64,000 nt of DNA, from NCBI RefSeq assembly GCF_015710975.1, contig NZ_CP049783.1, positions 4,321,501 to 4,385,500 on the forward strand. Direction: 5' to 3'. The notes beneath the pieces were generated by a model, which was not told the DNA's origin, did not search any database, and saw only the letters and a list, made by a program, of their open reading frames with translations. Position numbers and translations under genes: made by a program. Below are positions 26,515-37,785 of the stretch, piece by piece; the stretch's first letter is position 1, and every line of letters starts with the position of its first letter. Origin of the DNA: Paenibacillus polymyxa. Lineage in GTDB: Bacteria; Bacillota; Bacilli; Paenibacillales; Paenibacillaceae.

Positions 26515-27699
26515 ATGTGGGGTGCTCCTTTTTCTGCCAAGGCTAAGAAGATGCTACTGCTGGGTAGCGGCGAATTGGGAAAAGAAGTCATTATTGAAGC
26601 TCAGCGGCTTGGCGTGGAATGTATTGCTGTAGATCGCTATGAGCTGGCTCCAGCAATGCAGGTGGCCCATCGCTCTCACTGTCTGGATATGCAGGATGCT
26701 GAGGCGTTGAAGGCACTAATTCGCAAGGAACAGCCCGACATAATTGTACCTGAAATCGAAGCTATTGCTACGGGTGCTTTGGAAGAATTAGAGCAAGAGG
26801 GATTTCACGTAGTACCAACGGCACGGGCCGCTCGTCTTACGATGGACCGTGAGGGTATCCGCAGGTTGGCTGCCGAGAAATTACAGCTTCCGACTGCTGC
26901 CTACCGTTTTGCAGATCATTTTGAGCAGTTACGGTCGGCGGTTCAAGAGCTGGGCACGCCATGCGTGGTCAAACCCTTAATGAGTTCGTCGGGTAAAGGG
27001 CAGTCTGTATGCCGGACACTCGAAGACGCAGAATCCTGCTGGAATACGGCGCTGGAAGGCGCACGTGCCAAAACGACACGTGTCATTGTTGAAGCTTTTG
27101 TCCCGTTTGAGAGCGAAATCACCTTATTGACCGTCAGATCGGAATCAGGCACGACTTTTTGCCCACCGATTGGCCACATTCAAAAAGATGGGGATTATGT
27201 CGAATCCTGGCAGCCTCATGGCATGACGGACAAGCAGCTTTCGGAGGCGCAGGACATTGCCCGTACGATTACGGATGAACTGGGTGGTTACGGATTATTT
27301 GGCGTAGAGCTGTTTTTAACGGCTGATAGCGTCATATTCAGTGAAGTATCCCCGCGTCCGCATGATACAGGTATGGTGACCATGATTACGCAGGATTTGT
27401 CTGAATTTGCGCTTCATGTACGGGCAATTCTCGGATTCCCGGTGCCATCCGTCACGCTGCTTACACCAGGAGCTTCAGCTACCTTAAAGGCAGAAGTGGC
27501 TACGCGCGATTTCGCAATAAGCGGTCTGCATGATGCACTATTGCTACCCCGGACACAGGTGCGAGTGTTCGGGAAGCCTGAAACCAAGCCGGGACGCCGG
27601 ATGGCTGTAGCGCTTAGCGCTGCAGAAGATGTGGAAACAGCACGGAAGACAGCCAAAGAAGCTGCCAATATGCTGAAAGTGGAGGTAAATCATGTCTAA
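26515..27699 (+). CDS. purT: Formate-dependent phosphoribosylglycinamide formyltransferase
   Basis: 394-residue ATP-grasp enzyme. N-terminal [23 protein letters not shown]-grasp core with [14 protein letters not shown], and metal-binding [18 protein letters not shown]. It makes formyl-GAR from GAR, formate and ATP in purine synthesis, bypassing folate. GAGGGGG before the ATG. The downstream GNAT gene overlaps by eight bases. Its use of formate is worth noting given the formate module 20 kb upstream, but nothing in the sequence ties them. Confidence 0.95.
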   Translation: MWGAPFSAKAKKMLLLGSGELGKEVIIEAQRLGVECIAVDRYELAPAMQVAHRSHCLDMQDAEALKALIRKEQPDIIVPEIEAIATGALEELEQEGFHVVPTARAARLTMDREGIRRLAAEKLQLPTAAYRFADHFEQLRSAVQELGTPCVVKPLMSSSGKGQSVCRTLEDAESCWNTALEGARAKTTRVIVEAFVPFESEITLLTVRSESGTTFCPPIGHIQKDGDYVESWQPHGMTDKQLSEAQDIARTITDELGGYGLFGVELFLTADSVIFSEVSPRPHDTGMVTMITQDLSEFALHVRAILGFPVPSVTLLTPGASATLKAEVATRDFAISGLHDALLLPRTQVRVFGKPETKPGRRMAVALSAAEDVETARKTAKEAANMLKVEVNHV

Positions 27700-28153
27700 C
27701 AGTGTGATGATTCCAGTACTGACAATTCGTTCCGTAGAGCTTGGCGATTGTGAAGCCGTAACTGGACTACTCAGAGAAGTCGGATACCCGATGACTTGTG
27801 GTGTTATGAAAGAAGTTATGGGAACAGCGCAGGAGGACAGTCAAGCGAATATGATGGTTGCAGAAATGGATGGTCGTGTAGTCGGAGTAATCGGCATGCA
27901 TACGGCTCAAAGCCTGGCCTATCCTGATCCTGCTGTACAAATCACCATGCTGGTCGTGAGCGGGGAGTATCGCGGCGAAGGCATTGGCAAGCGGTTGGTT
28001 GCTTGTGGTGAGGAGTGGGGGCGTGCGCAAGGATGCTATCATTTATTCATTACTGGAGCGAATAACCGCATCAAACAAGTAGAGGCCCGTGCTTTCTACA
28101 ACCGAATCGGCTTTGAGAAGCAAGGCTACCGTTTCAGCAAAAAGCTTAGATAA
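27692..28153 (+). CDS. GNAT family N-acetyltransferase
   Basis: 153 residues with the GNAT core: [18 protein letters not shown] (acetyl-CoA loop R/Q-x-x-G-x-G/A) and an [18 protein letters not shown]-terminal strand. Substrate unknown. It overlaps the 3' end of purT, so it is translated from the same message; a role in purine metabolism is not implied. Followed by a terminator. Confidence 0.88.
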   Translation: MSNSVMIPVLTIRSVELGDCEAVTGLLREVGYPMTCGVMKEVMGTAQEDSQANMMVAEMDGRVVGVIGMHTAQSLAYPDPAVQITMLVVSGEYRGEGIGKRLVACGEEWGRAQGCYHLFITGANNRIKQVEARAFYNRIGFEKQGYRFSKKLR

Positions 28154-28204
28154 TCAGCTTGCAACAAACAATCTAATACTTAAAGCCTCACTATTTTTAA
28201 CTTC

Positions 28205-28242
28205 GTCCTGTTCGCCATTGTCGAGCAGGACTATTTTTTTTC
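28205..28242 (+). terminator. Terminator after purT-GNAT
   Basis: GTCCTG pairs with CAGGAC, extended by TCG/CGA inside, followed by TATTTTTTTT. Confidence 0.75.
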
Positions 28243-28358
28243 CAACTTTTATACCATTGATGATGTTATAAAACATGATATACTGCTAGAGTAAAGATTA
28301 CAAAGTTGTAACCTGAGACGTTCACACCAAGGCACTTATACAACAAGGAGATGACGAA

Positions 28359-29096
28359 ATGAAGAATATGTTGAAAAAAACACTGGTGATGGGAAGCCTA
28401 AGCGCCATTTTATCCGCAGGATTCATCGTTCCGGCATCAGCTTCACCAGCTGACGATTTATCTGCCCAATTACAACAGTGGTTTCAAAATAACGGATACA
28501 CAGTCAATATGTCCAACGGGACGACGACAATAACAAAGACGGTCATTAAGGATTATTCTGAAAAGGACAAGGCTAAAACAAAAACAGCAAATCCTTCTTC
28601 TGGCAAGCAAACGACGAATCAGGGTAACCAAAAGGCTTCAAAGTCTGTTACCAAGCAACAGACCCAAACACAAAACACCAACTCAGGTGCAGGTCAGTCT
28701 ACAGATTCTAATGCACAACTCAGCAAGTCTCAATTTGCAGCTGAGGTTGTAAAGCTTGTAAACAACGAGCGCAGTCAAAAAGGTCTGAAGCCCCTCACAT
28801 CTAATGCGAAGCTTACAGAAGTAGCCTTAGCGAAGGCGAAGGACATGAGCACGAACAATTACTTTTCCCATACATCTCCGACTTACGGTTCACCCTTTGA
28901 TATGATGAAAAAATTCGGTGTAACTTATACGTATGCGGGTGAGAATATTGCAATGGGACAAAAAACACCACAAGAAGTGATGAAGGCCTGGATGAATAGC
29001 CAGGGACATCGTGAAAATATCTTGAAGGCAGAATATACACAAATCGGTGTGGCTTACTACAATGGATATTGGGTACAAGAGTTCACACGTAACTAA
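28359..29096 (+). CDS. Secreted CAP/SCP-domain protein (YkwD-like)
   Basis: 245 residues. Signal peptide 1-28 (cut near ASA), a Lys/Thr/Gln-rich linker (about 60-125), then a CAP domain: VKLVNNERSQKGLKPL, YFSHTSPTYGSPFDM, AGENIAMG, and QGHRENIL. His residues of the CAP cavity are present. Extracellular, possibly spore-coat or wall associated like YkwD relatives; no activity is established for most of them. AAGGAGATG before the ATG. Own promoter region and terminator. Confidence 0.9.
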   Translation: MKNMLKKTLVMGSLSAILSAGFIVPASASPADDLSAQLQQWFQNNGYTVNMSNGTTTITKTVIKDYSEKDKAKTKTANPSSGKQTTNQGNQKASKSVTKQQTQTQNTNSGAGQSTDSNAQLSKSQFAAEVVKLVNNERSQKGLKPLTSNAKLTEVALAKAKDMSTNNYFSHTSPTYGSPFDMMKKFGVTYTYAGENIAMGQKTPQEVMKAWMNSQGHRENILKAEYTQIGVAYYNGYWVQEFTRN

Positions 29097-29162
29097 GTTG
29101 ATAGAGAAAACGTTCTAAACGTCATTTCTGTTTATAAAAAGATAGTGACGTACGTAATGTAG

Positions 29163-29194
29163 AGACCCGCTGACAACGTTCAGCGGGTCTTTTT
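29163..29194 (+). terminator. Terminator after the CAP-domain gene
   Basis: AGACCCGCTGA pairs perfectly with TCAGCGGGTCT (loop six bases), followed by TTTTT. Confidence 0.88.
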
Positions 29195-29322
29195 ATGTCG
29201 CTCATGTCACTTCAGGCATAAACCATTGCTCTATACCAGAAAAGACATAAGGGACGTGCTTATAGTATGATGACAGTAAGCTGAATGGATAACAGACTAC
29301 TTTTGGAAAGCTAGGTGAACAA

Positions 29323-30003
29323 ATGAGCTACGAAATCGTGCATGAAGGTGCTTTTGCTATGCTTAAGGTGCAGTTGAACCCCGGAGAAACCATTAAAGCA
29401 GAAATGGGAGCGATGGTTTCCATGTCTTCCAGTGTAGATATAAAGGGGACGGTAGACGGTGGGCTGTTACGTGGCTTAGGCAGAATGCTGAGCGGAGAAA
29501 AATTCTTTTTTCAAGAGCTGAGAGCAGCCCGGGGACCCGCTGAAGTACTGCTAGCCCCCGCAAGCATAGGTGATGTACAAGCAGTGGAACTGGATGGCAC
29601 GTACAGGCTGTTGGTCCAAAAGGACGGTTTTTTGGCCTGTACGGAAGGGATTGAGGTTAGTACCAAAATGCAAAACCTGATGAAAGGTTTATTCTCCGGT
29701 GAAGGTTTTTTTATTGTAGAAATCAGTGGCCGCGGCACAGTATTCCTATCCTCGTATGGAGCCATTCACCCCATTTATATCGCGCCAGGAGAGGAGCGTA
29801 TTATTGATAATGCTCATCTAGTGGCATGGCCGGATTATATGGATTATAGAATTGAAAAAGCATCTAAAGGCTGGTTGTCCAGCGTAACGAGTGGGGAAGC
29901 CCTTGTATGTCGTTTTCGCGGTGAAGGCACAGTACTGATTCAAAGCCGAAATCCGGGTAGTTTTGGACAATGGATTAGAAGTTTCATCCCTGATAGCAAA
30001 TAG
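29323..30003 (+). CDS. TIGR00266/AIM24 family protein
   Basis: 226 residues in the AIM24 (TIGR00266) family: N-terminal beta-rich VQLNPGETIKAEMGAMVSM, central KFFFQELRAARGPAEVLLAP, and the glycine-rich FRGEGTVLIQSRNP near the end. No signal or membrane helix. Family function is unclear in bacteria. AGGTGAACAA before the ATG is a modest ribosome site. Monocistronic with its own terminator. Confidence 0.88.
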   Translation: MSYEIVHEGAFAMLKVQLNPGETIKAEMGAMVSMSSSVDIKGTVDGGLLRGLGRMLSGEKFFFQELRAARGPAEVLLAPASIGDVQAVELDGTYRLLVQKDGFLACTEGIEVSTKMQNLMKGLFSGEGFFIVEISGRGTVFLSSYGAIHPIYIAPGEERIIDNAHLVAWPDYMDYRIEKASKGWLSSVTSGEALVCRFRGEGTVLIQSRNPGSFGQWIRSFIPDSK

Positions 30004-30061
30004 TTTCTTTCCGTCTAATCCCGCTGATGAGAGGAAGGGCTATTCGCACAAAAAGTATAAT

Positions 30062-30091
30062 AAAAGGATGGGAATTTGCCATCCTTTTTTA
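30062..30091 (+). terminator. Terminator after the TIGR00266 gene
   Basis: AAAGGATGG pairs with CCATCCTTT around a seven-base loop, with a T run. Confidence 0.82.
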
Positions 30092-30216
30092 GTATGTTCA
30101 TGGAAAATTATATGGGATTGTAATCATTGATTTTCGCTTGAACCAGAACGGTTTATTTGCAAAATGACAGGAGAAGCTTTATGTTTATTTCACCAAGCTA
30201 TCAGGAGGGAACACGA

Positions 30217-31128
30217 GTGAATTCATCAAAATGGATTTGGCGGTCTGTCGGTTCCGTTTCCATTGCCGCCACACTGCTATTATTGTACGGATTTATTGCA
30301 GCAGTACGAAGTATCACGGCTCCAGAGCCATTGGTAAGTACTCAACCTGTACAATCCGGTTCATCGCAGACACAAACTGCACCATCGGCTACTGCTCAGA
30401 CGGGAGAATTGCGCGTAGCTGCCATTGGCGATTCGCTAGCCAAAGGAACGGGGGATGACTCCGGAAGTGGTTTTGTGCGTCGGTCGGTGACTTTGTTAAA
30501 TGATCAGGAAGGACATAAAGCTCAGCTCATAAATAATCTAGGGATTAATGGACTGACGACTCAAGGACTATTAACCAAGCTGGATGAGCCTGGTGTGTCT
30601 TATGTACTGAAGAAGGCTAATGTGATTATAGTTTCGATTGGCGGAAATGATTTATTTCAGGGCGCACAGGCGGCCCAAACCGGCAAAGAGCCACCTACAC
30701 TCAGCGGTTTGCGCAAAGCTCTGCCTGATGCAGCCAAACGTCTGCAAAAGGTACTGACAAAGGTAGGGAAAATCAATCCGAATGCTAAAATTGTCTATGT
30801 AGGATTATATAATCCATTCAGTGATCTGCGGGAAATGAAAATTCCCGGTAATCTTGTGGTAACTGAATGGAATATGGCTGCCATGGCAATTACCAATCAA
30901 AACAGTAATATGACGCTGGTTCCAACTTTCGATTTATTCGAGCAAAATTTGCCCGTCTATTTATCATCCGATCATTTTCATCCCAACGGACAGGGCTATC
31001 AGGCAATTGCTGAACGTATCGCACAAGGATTTGCTGTTACCACGACGAAGGATACCGATCATGTAAATCCTAAACAGCAGTCTACAAGTAGCCAACCTGC
31101 AGAAGCGAAAAAGGGAGGGAACAAGTAA
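30217..31128 (+). CDS. Membrane-anchored SGNH/GDSL hydrolase
   Basis: 303 residues. N-terminal hydrophobic segment (about 8-28) acts as anchor or signal, then a Ser/Thr/Gln linker and an SGNH domain with block I AIGDSLAKG (catalytic Ser), block III GGND, and block V SDHFHPN (Asp and His). Likely an extracytoplasmic esterase or lipase; substrate unknown. The frame is open from 30157, with a possible ATG at 30181, but GTG 30217 has AGGAGGG seven bases upstream and is my choice. Overlaps the ABC ATPase by one base, so it is operonic with the transporter. Confidence 0.87.
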   Translation: MNSSKWIWRSVGSVSIAATLLLLYGFIAAVRSITAPEPLVSTQPVQSGSSQTQTAPSATAQTGELRVAAIGDSLAKGTGDDSGSGFVRRSVTLLNDQEGHKAQLINNLGINGLTTQGLLTKLDEPGVSYVLKKANVIIVSIGGNDLFQGAQAAQTGKEPPTLSGLRKALPDAAKRLQKVLTKVGKINPNAKIVYVGLYNPFSDLREMKIPGNLVVTEWNMAAMAITNQNSNMTLVPTFDLFEQNLPVYLSSDHFHPNGQGYQAIAERIAQGFAVTTTKDTDHVNPKQQSTSSQPAEAKKGGNK

Positions 31129-32204
31129 TGAGCATCCAATCTGCTGACAAGACCGAGGCTGGCGTGACCCAAGATTCGACATCCACAGATGAAGTGTCCA
31201 GCCTTCACTCCTCCAATCAGGTTGGTAGCGCAGACAGAGACAGCAGCAATAATGAAATCGTGCTCTCTGTTCAGCATGTTAAGAAACGTATTAAACGCAA
31301 AATGATCATTCATGATGTAACATTCGACGTTCGCGCAGGTGAAATTTTCGGATTTCTCGGCCCCAATGGAGCTGGAAAAACGACGACTATTCGTATGCTG
31401 GTCGATTTAATTAAGCCTACTGAAGGGACAATAACCGTATGCGGTCATAATGTAAATCGTGACCCTGAGCAGGCTTTACGGCATGTTGGTTCTATTGTGG
31501 AAAATCCAGAGGTGTACAGCTACCTGACAGGATGGGAAAATTTAGAGCATTTTGCCCGGATGCAGCCTGGTGTAGATGAACAGCGCATTCGCGAGGTGGT
31601 TGAGTTGGTTCGGCTCGATCGTCGCATCCATGATAAGGTAAGTACATATTCACTGGGGATGCGTCAGCGTCTTGGTATAGCTCAAGCCTTGCTCGGCAGA
31701 CCGAAGCTACTCATTTTGGATGAGCCGACGAACGGGCTAGACCCCAAGGGAATCAAAGAGATGAGAGCTTTTATCCGTTTGTTAGCGTCCGAAGGCATGG
31801 CTGTATTTGTTTCCAGCCATTTGCTTAGCGAGATCCAGCTGTTATGTGATCGTGTGGCAATTATAAGTCGGGGCAAGGTGCTAGCTGTTGGTGGGGTACG
31901 GGAACTGGTTGAGACTCACTCGCACATGGCTGTCTGGCAGCTGGAGCCCCGCGATCAGGGCCTTGCCCTATTGCAAAATTCTCCGTATGTGCAACTCATT
32001 ACGAACGCCGATGAATTAATTGATGACAGCATTGTTGCAGGTAGCGGAGTCGATGCTATTTTTACAGAAATGGACGAAGAGCATATTGCGGAGTTGGTCG
32101 CACACTTGACAGCTTCCGGTATTTCCGTTAAAGGTGTAACCAAAATCAATCCTACACTGGAGCAACTATTCCTGAAAATGACGGAAGGTGAGATACTTGA
32201 ATAA
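31128..32204 (+). CDS. ABC-2 type transporter ATP-binding protein
   Basis: 358 residues. An unusual Ser/Thr-rich N-terminal extension of about 40 residues, then Walker A GPNGAGKTTT, Q-loop near VGSIVENPEVYSY, signature YSLGMRQR, Walker B LLILDEPTNGLD and H-loop SSHLL. The C-terminal 90 residues form the DUF4162-like tail of drug/bacteriocin exporters. It pairs with the permease at 32197 and follows the SGNH hydrolase gene with a TAATG overlap. Confidence 0.92.
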   Translation: MSIQSADKTEAGVTQDSTSTDEVSSLHSSNQVGSADRDSSNNEIVLSVQHVKKRIKRKMIIHDVTFDVRAGEIFGFLGPNGAGKTTTIRMLVDLIKPTEGTITVCGHNVNRDPEQALRHVGSIVENPEVYSYLTGWENLEHFARMQPGVDEQRIREVVELVRLDRRIHDKVSTYSLGMRQRLGIAQALLGRPKLLILDEPTNGLDPKGIKEMRAFIRLLASEGMAVFVSSHLLSEIQLLCDRVAIISRGKVLAVGGVRELVETHSHMAVWQLEPRDQGLALLQNSPYVQLITNADELIDDSIVAGSGVDAIFTEMDEEHIAELVAHLTASGISVKGVTKINPTLEQLFLKMTEGEILE

Positions 32205-33186
32205 TATTTTACCGCTCGTACAAAATGAAACCCTGAAAATTATCAAGAAGAAACGATTTTATGTCATTTTACTTGTTTTGCTTGTGCTTGTGCCGATTTT
32301 TACGTACGCTCAGATGAAAGTGGCAGAAAACAATCGCGAAAAATTCGGTAACGATTGGCGTCTGGAACTGCGTCAGGCCATTACTGATAACCAAAACTCG
32401 CTCGGCAGCGATAGGGTTCCCGAGGAATGGAAGACCTACCGCCGGGTCTTTGTGCAACAGATGCAATATTATCTGGAAAATGACGTGAATCCTAATGAGC
32501 CGAGTGGCGTCACTTTTACCAGAGAGTTTATGGATAATTCCATAAATCTGTTCGTTCCGTTGTTGATCATGGCTATTGCTTCGGACCTGGTTTCAGGAGA
32601 ACGGACAACAGGCACGATAAAAATGTTGCTAACTCGGCCGGTCAGGCGGTGGAAAATACTGCTGAGCAAGCTGCTGACACTGTATATGTTCGTTTCGCTC
32701 ATCATTTTGGCCGTATTTGTCATAAGTTATCTCATATCAGGCTTGTTTTTTGGTTTTCGTGGTTTTAATGTTCCGGTATTTACCGGCTTTCAAATTGTTG
32801 GATCGACGGTGGATTTGTCTGCTGTACATGCCATTCCACAATGGCATTATCTGATGCTGCAAGCCGGATTGATTTGGTTTGTCAGTCTTGTGGTTGCTTC
32901 ATTAGCCTTTATGGTATCTGTTCTGGTACGTAGTACAGCAGCAAGTATTGTGGTCATGATGGCTGCGCTCATTTCGGGCACTATACTGACCAACATGGCT
33001 TCATCATGGCAAAGCGCCAAATATTTATTTATGGTTAACCTCGGATTAACCGATTATTTATCTGGAAGCCCTGCCCCGATTGAGGGAATGACCCTGCCAT
33101 TTTCTTTAGTTGTACTGGGCATTTGGGGGGCTGCGGCGTTGATTGTTTCATTCGCCGTCTTTACGAAACGGGATATATTGAATTAA
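32197..33186 (+). CDS. ABC-2 type transporter permease
   Basis: About 329 residues with six predicted membrane helices and a large extracytoplasmic loop after helix 1; DLVSGERTTGTIKMLLTRPV is the typical ABC-2 coupling segment. Start is TTG 32197 after AAGGTGAG, or GTG 32188 nine bases earlier; both overlap the ATPase gene. No terminator is obvious before parE, 98 bases downstream. Confidence 0.88.
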   Translation: MNNILPLVQNETLKIIKKKRFYVILLVLLVLVPIFTYAQMKVAENNREKFGNDWRLELRQAITDNQNSLGSDRVPEEWKTYRRVFVQQMQYYLENDVNPNEPSGVTFTREFMDNSINLFVPLLIMAIASDLVSGERTTGTIKMLLTRPVRRWKILLSKLLTLYMFVSLIILAVFVISYLISGLFFGFRGFNVPVFTGFQIVGSTVDLSAVHAIPQWHYLMLQAGLIWFVSLVVASLAFMVSVLVRSTAASIVVMMAALISGTILTNMASSWQSAKYLFMVNLGLTDYLSGSPAPIEGMTLPFSLVVLGIWGAAALIVSFAVFTKRDILN

Positions 33187-33284
33187 AATGGACAAGGTAA
33201 AAGAAAACATCTGTTTGCATTTTTGGTGAAAACCATCAAGAATAAGGCAAAACACGGTTATGATTAGACAAAGGGGGAGCATGA

Positions 33285-35264
33285 ATGGTCGACAAAATCG
33301 ACTTGTCTGCGGGAGCTTCCAGTACACAGAACGGAGCTTCAGAATATGGCGCGGACGACATTCAAGTGCTCGAAGGGCTTGTGGCAGTTCGCAAACGGCC
33401 GGGCATGTACATCGGGAGCACCAGTTCTTCGGGACTGCATCATTTGGTATGGGAAATTGTAGACAACGCGGTGGATGAACATCTTGCCAAGTTTTGCTCT
33501 CGCATTGATATCACAATGCATAAGGACGGTTCTGTAACAGTATCAGACAACGGGCGCGGTATTCCTACGGGAATGCACAAAATGGGAATCCCTACGCCTC
33601 AAGTTGTATTCACCATTTTGCACGCCGGAGGTAAGTTTGGCGGTTCGGGATATAAAAAGTCCGGGGGTCTGCATGGGGTAGGTGCGTCTGTAACGAACGC
33701 TCTTTCGGAATGGCTTGAAGTGGAAATCTACCGGGACGGCAAGATTCACCGTCAGCGGTTTGAATATTGGCAGGACAAGAAGGGCGTGGAGCATGTCGGT
33801 GAACCGACCACAGGCCTTGAAGTGCTGGGCAATACTAACAAGACGGGTTCGAAAATTACATTTAAACCGGATATTCGCGTTTTTCAGTCAGGAATTCATT
33901 TTAACTATGATACGCTGGCTGAGCGTCTTCAGGAAATTGCTTTTCTGAATTCCGGCCTTCGTATTCAGCTTAAAGACGAACGCAGCGGAAAGTCAGATGA
34001 ATATTTTTATGAGGGTGGAGCAAGTCAGTTTGTTTCTTTTTTGAATGAGGGCAAGGATGTACTGCATGATGTCATTCATTTTAATGCCGAGAAAGAAGAC
34101 ATTGAAGTGGAGATTGCCATCCAATACAATGCCGGCTACACAGAGACGATTGCTTCGTTCGTTAACTCCATTCCGACACGTGGCGGGGGTACGCATGAAA
34201 CAGGCTTCAAAACCGCTTACACTCGTATCATGAACGACTATGCACGCAAAACAGCGATGTTGAAGGAAAAGGATAAAAACCTGGAGGGCAACGATCTACG
34301 TGAAGGTATGATGGCTGTAATCAGTGTCAAGATGGCCGAGGTTGAATTTGTCGGTCAGACAAAAGATCAGCTGGGTAGTGCTTCGGCGCGGAGTACAGTG
34401 GATGCTATCGTGTCTGAACAAATGCAGCGCTTTTTGGAGGAAAATCCACAGATAGCGCAAACCTTGATCAGAAAGGCAGTTCAAGCATCCAAAGCGCGTG
34501 AAGCTGCACGTAAGGCTCGGGACGAAATGCGTTCTGGCAAGAAACGTAGTGAAAGTTCTAATTTGAATGGCAAACTGTCGCCTGCGCAGTCTAAGGATTT
34601 TACACGTAATGAGTTATTTATCGTGGAAGGCGATTCGGCTGGAGGATCGGCCAAACAGGGACGGGATTCCAAAATTCAGGCGATTTTGCCACTAAAGGGC
34701 AAGCCGATGAATCCGGAAAAATCAAAGTTGGCGGATATTATGAAAAATGATGAGTACCGTGCTATTACGGCAGCGATTGGCGCGGGGGTAGGAACAGAGT
34801 TCACGCTGGAAGACAGCAATTATTCCAAAATCATCATTATGACCGATGCAGATACGGATGGCGCGCACATTCAAGTACTGTTGTTGACGTTCTTTTATCG
34901 GTATATGAAAGAACTCATTGATGCAGGACGCATATTTATTGCTCAGCCGCCATTGTATAAAATAACCCGCAAGTCGGGTAAGCTCGAAACAGTTCGTTAT
35001 GCCTGGACTGACGAGCAGCTTGATAATTACTTAAAAGAGTTTGGACGGAATTTCGAGCTTCAACGTTATAAAGGACTCGGGGAGATGAACCCTGATCAGT
35101 TATGGGAAACGACAATGAATCCCGAGTCACGCACCCTGTTGCGCGTTCAGATTGAGGATGCTGCCAAAGCTGAACGCCGTGTGTCCACATTGATGGGTGA
35201 TAAGGTGGATCCGCGTAAGCGCTGGATCGTGGAAAACGTGGATTTCACGGAATACGTAGAGTAG
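33285..35264 (+). CDS. parE: DNA topoisomerase IV subunit B
   Basis: 659 residues: GHKL ATPase (KRPGMYIGST, EIVDNAVDE, DNGRGIP, GGLHGVGAS), transducer, and TOPRIM (EGDSAGGSAKQGRD, then DADTDGAHI). Length and DNA-binding tail fit ParE rather than GyrB, and parC follows after 22 bases, the standard parEC pair. Decatenates daughter chromosomes. Ribosome site AAAGGGGGAG before the ATG. The N-terminal 20 residues before the conserved core are Ser-rich and variable. Confidence 0.94.
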   Translation: MVDKIDLSAGASSTQNGASEYGADDIQVLEGLVAVRKRPGMYIGSTSSSGLHHLVWEIVDNAVDEHLAKFCSRIDITMHKDGSVTVSDNGRGIPTGMHKMGIPTPQVVFTILHAGGKFGGSGYKKSGGLHGVGASVTNALSEWLEVEIYRDGKIHRQRFEYWQDKKGVEHVGEPTTGLEVLGNTNKTGSKITFKPDIRVFQSGIHFNYDTLAERLQEIAFLNSGLRIQLKDERSGKSDEYFYEGGASQFVSFLNEGKDVLHDVIHFNAEKEDIEVEIAIQYNAGYTETIASFVNSIPTRGGGTHETGFKTAYTRIMNDYARKTAMLKEKDKNLEGNDLREGMMAVISVKMAEVEFVGQTKDQLGSASARSTVDAIVSEQMQRFLEENPQIAQTLIRKAVQASKAREAARKARDEMRSGKKRSESSNLNGKLSPAQSKDFTRNELFIVEGDSAGGSAKQGRDSKIQAILPLKGKPMNPEKSKLADIMKNDEYRAITAAIGAGVGTEFTLEDSNYSKIIIMTDADTDGAHIQVLLLTFFYRYMKELIDAGRIFIAQPPLYKITRKSGKLETVRYAWTDEQLDNYLKEFGRNFELQRYKGLGEMNPDQLWETTMNPESRTLLRVQIEDAAKAERRVSTLMGDKVDPRKRWIVENVDFTEYVE

Positions 35265-35286
35265 TGCTATTAAATGAGGTGTAGAC

Positions 35287-37749
35287 ATGAGCTTATCGGA
35301 GCAATTTTTGCCAGCTTATCTGGAGGAAATGGTCGGTGACCGCTTTGGCCGATATTCCAAATATATAATTCAGGATCGGGCGATCCCTGATGTACGGGAT
35401 GGATTAAAGCCCGTACAACGCCGGATTCTGTACGCGATGTACGATTCGGGTAATACCCCGGAAAAAGCGTATCGCAAATCCGCCAAAACCGTTGGGGACG
35501 TTATGGGTAATTACCATCCTCACGGTGATTCATCTATTTACGATGGGATGGTACGGATGGCGCAGCCTTGGAAAATGAGCCACGTACTGGTGGATGGCCA
35601 CGGCAACTGGGGTTCTCAGGACGACGATCCTGCGGCAGCTATGCGTTACACGGAGGCACGTTTGTCTCCGATTGCAATGGAAATGCTACGTGATATCGAA
35701 AAACGTACGGTTTTGTTCAAGGATAACTTTGATAACTCGGCAAAGGAACCCGTCGTGCTGCCCTCCCGTTATCCTAATCTGTTGGTAAACGGATCTAGCG
35801 GGATTTCAGCGGGGTTTGCAACGGAAATTCCAACTCATAGCTTGCGTGAGGTGATTGACGCCACCATCGCAGTGATGGAAAAGCCGCAGATCGAACTGGA
35901 AGAGATTATGACCTTTATAAAAGGCCCAGATTTTCCGACTGGCGGACTCATTATGGGTGGCGAAGGCATCAAGGATGCATACAGAACAGGCAAAGGACGC
36001 ATTTATATCCGTTCCAAAACGGAAATTCAGTCTTTGCGTGGAGGCAAGCAGCAACTGGTTATTACAGAGATTCCATACCAGGTTGTTAAATCCAGGCTCG
36101 TAACCGCTATGGAGAACATCCGTCTGGAGAAAAAGGTAGAAGGGATTGCCGAAGTTCGTGACGAGAGTGGACGAAATGGCCTGCGTATTGTTGTCGAGCT
36201 GAAGAAGGAAGCGGATGCGGAAGGTATTTTGGCATATCTGCTGAAAAAAACCGATCTCCAGGTGGCTTATAACTTCAATATGGTAGCCATCGTAAACAAA
36301 GCGCCGCACCAGCTTGGACTAAAATCCATTTTAGAAGCGTATATTGCTCACCAGCGTGAAGTTGTCACAAATCGCATTAAGTTTGAGCTGGAAAAGGCGG
36401 AGGACCGCGCACATGTACTGGAAGGTTTGGTCAAGGCGCTGAACATTCTGGATGAAGTCATCGCGGCTATTAAAGCTTCCAAAAATCGTCAGGATGCACA
36501 AAATAATTTGCAATGGATGTTTGGCTTTAGTGAACGGCAGGCGGATTCCATTTTGACTCTGCAATTGTACCGTCTTACGAATCTTGAAATTACCACCCTC
36601 GAAAAAGAACTTGCTGACATTCAGAAGAAAATTACTCAATACCGTTCTATTCTGGAAAGTGACCGCAAGCTGATCAGTCTGATCCGCAAAGAGTTGCTGG
36701 AAATTCGTGAAAAGTACGGCATTGACCGTCGTTCGGAAATACAGGGTGAAGTAGAAGAGATTAAGGTAAATCTGGAGGTCATGGTTGCGGCAGAGGATGT
36801 ATTGCTAACTCTCTCGAAAGATGGCTATGTGAAACGTACGAGTATGCTGTCGTTCACTCGTTCTGGCGGGGATCGTTCAAATTCCGGAGTTAAAGAAGGG
36901 GACTACATTACTCAGTTCCTTGACGTGAATACACTCGATGTGCTGCTCGTCTTCACCCAGCGTGGACAATACTTTTTGCTGCCTGTGCATCAGATACCGG
37001 AGTATAAGTGGAAAGAGCCGGGCACTCCAATCGTCAATGTCATTTCGCTATCGAAGGAAGATCGAATCGTAAGTGTTATTCCGATCAAAAATATAGAGGA
37101 AATCGGCAAAAGCCTGGTGTTTGTAACAAAGAAAGGGCAAGTCAAACGAACGGAACTTACAGAATATGCCACAAAGCGTTCCAGTGCTGTAGCAGCCTGC
37201 AAGGTGGCTGGCGACGATGAGATATTATCAGTAACATTAAGCGACAATAGCAAAGATATTATGTTGATTACCCGTGCGGGGATGAGCATACGCTTCAAGG
37301 AGCAAGAGGTTAATGCCATGGGCCGCGTTTCAGCGGGGGTCAAAGGTATACAACTGGCGGAAGGCGATGAAATTGTCGCAGCACTATGGGTAGAAGAAGA
37401 CGAAGGAGAGGTGCTGGTACTAACCGAATCCGGTTATGGTAAGCGTACGCTTCTGCTGGATTATCCTTCTCAGGGAAGAGGCGGTAAAGGAATCAGCACC
37501 TTCGAATTCAAGGAAGGCAAGCGGGTGCGTTCGAACGGAACTCGAATTGTGGCTGCCTTCTACTGTCGTGAAGCTGTTCAATTATTTGTCATCACATCAG
37601 AAGGACAGACGATGTCCTTCCTTTCGGAAAAAGCTCCTTTAACCGATCGCAAGGATACAGGCAAACTGCTGGCTCCGGTGGAGAAGAAGGACGAAATTGT
37701 AAATGTGCTGCCGCGTAGTGAGCCTCAGAGTTCGCAGACAGTAGAATAA
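35287..37749 (+). CDS. parC: DNA topoisomerase IV subunit A
   Basis: 820 residues. Winged-helix/tower domain with catalytic Tyr in [10 protein letters not shown], then a C-terminal beta-pinwheel with degenerate repeats. The quinolone-resistance region reads [15 protein letters not shown], with the Ser and Asp typical of drug-sensitive ParC, so no target-site resistance is visible. Forms the A2B2 enzyme with ParE. Confidence 0.94.
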   Translation: MSLSEQFLPAYLEEMVGDRFGRYSKYIIQDRAIPDVRDGLKPVQRRILYAMYDSGNTPEKAYRKSAKTVGDVMGNYHPHGDSSIYDGMVRMAQPWKMSHVLVDGHGNWGSQDDDPAAAMRYTEARLSPIAMEMLRDIEKRTVLFKDNFDNSAKEPVVLPSRYPNLLVNGSSGISAGFATEIPTHSLREVIDATIAVMEKPQIELEEIMTFIKGPDFPTGGLIMGGEGIKDAYRTGKGRIYIRSKTEIQSLRGGKQQLVITEIPYQVVKSRLVTAMENIRLEKKVEGIAEVRDESGRNGLRIVVELKKEADAEGILAYLLKKTDLQVAYNFNMVAIVNKAPHQLGLKSILEAYIAHQREVVTNRIKFELEKAEDRAHVLEGLVKALNILDEVIAAIKASKNRQDAQNNLQWMFGFSERQADSILTLQLYRLTNLEITTLEKELADIQKKITQYRSILESDRKLISLIRKELLEIREKYGIDRRSEIQGEVEEIKVNLEVMVAAEDVLLTLSKDGYVKRTSMLSFTRSGGDRSNSGVKEGDYITQFLDVNTLDVLLVFTQRGQYFLLPVHQIPEYKWKEPGTPIVNVISLSKEDRIVSVIPIKNIEEIGKSLVFVTKKGQVKRTELTEYATKRSSAVAACKVAGDDEILSVTLSDNSKDIMLITRAGMSIRFKEQEVNAMGRVSAGVKGIQLAEGDEIVAALWVEEDEGEVLVLTESGYGKRTLLLDYPSQGRGGKGISTFEFKEGKRVRSNGTRIVAAFYCREAVQLFVITSEGQTMSFLSEKAPLTDRKDTGKLLAPVEKKDEIVNVLPRSEPQSSQTVE

Positions 37750-37785
37750 TTGTAAAGTCAAGCATTTTTTAGCTCGAAAAAGAGG

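Noticed and set aside
35287..36000. Quinolone-resistance mutation in parC
   Set aside because: [10 protein letters not shown] has the usual Ser and Asp of sensitive enzymes.
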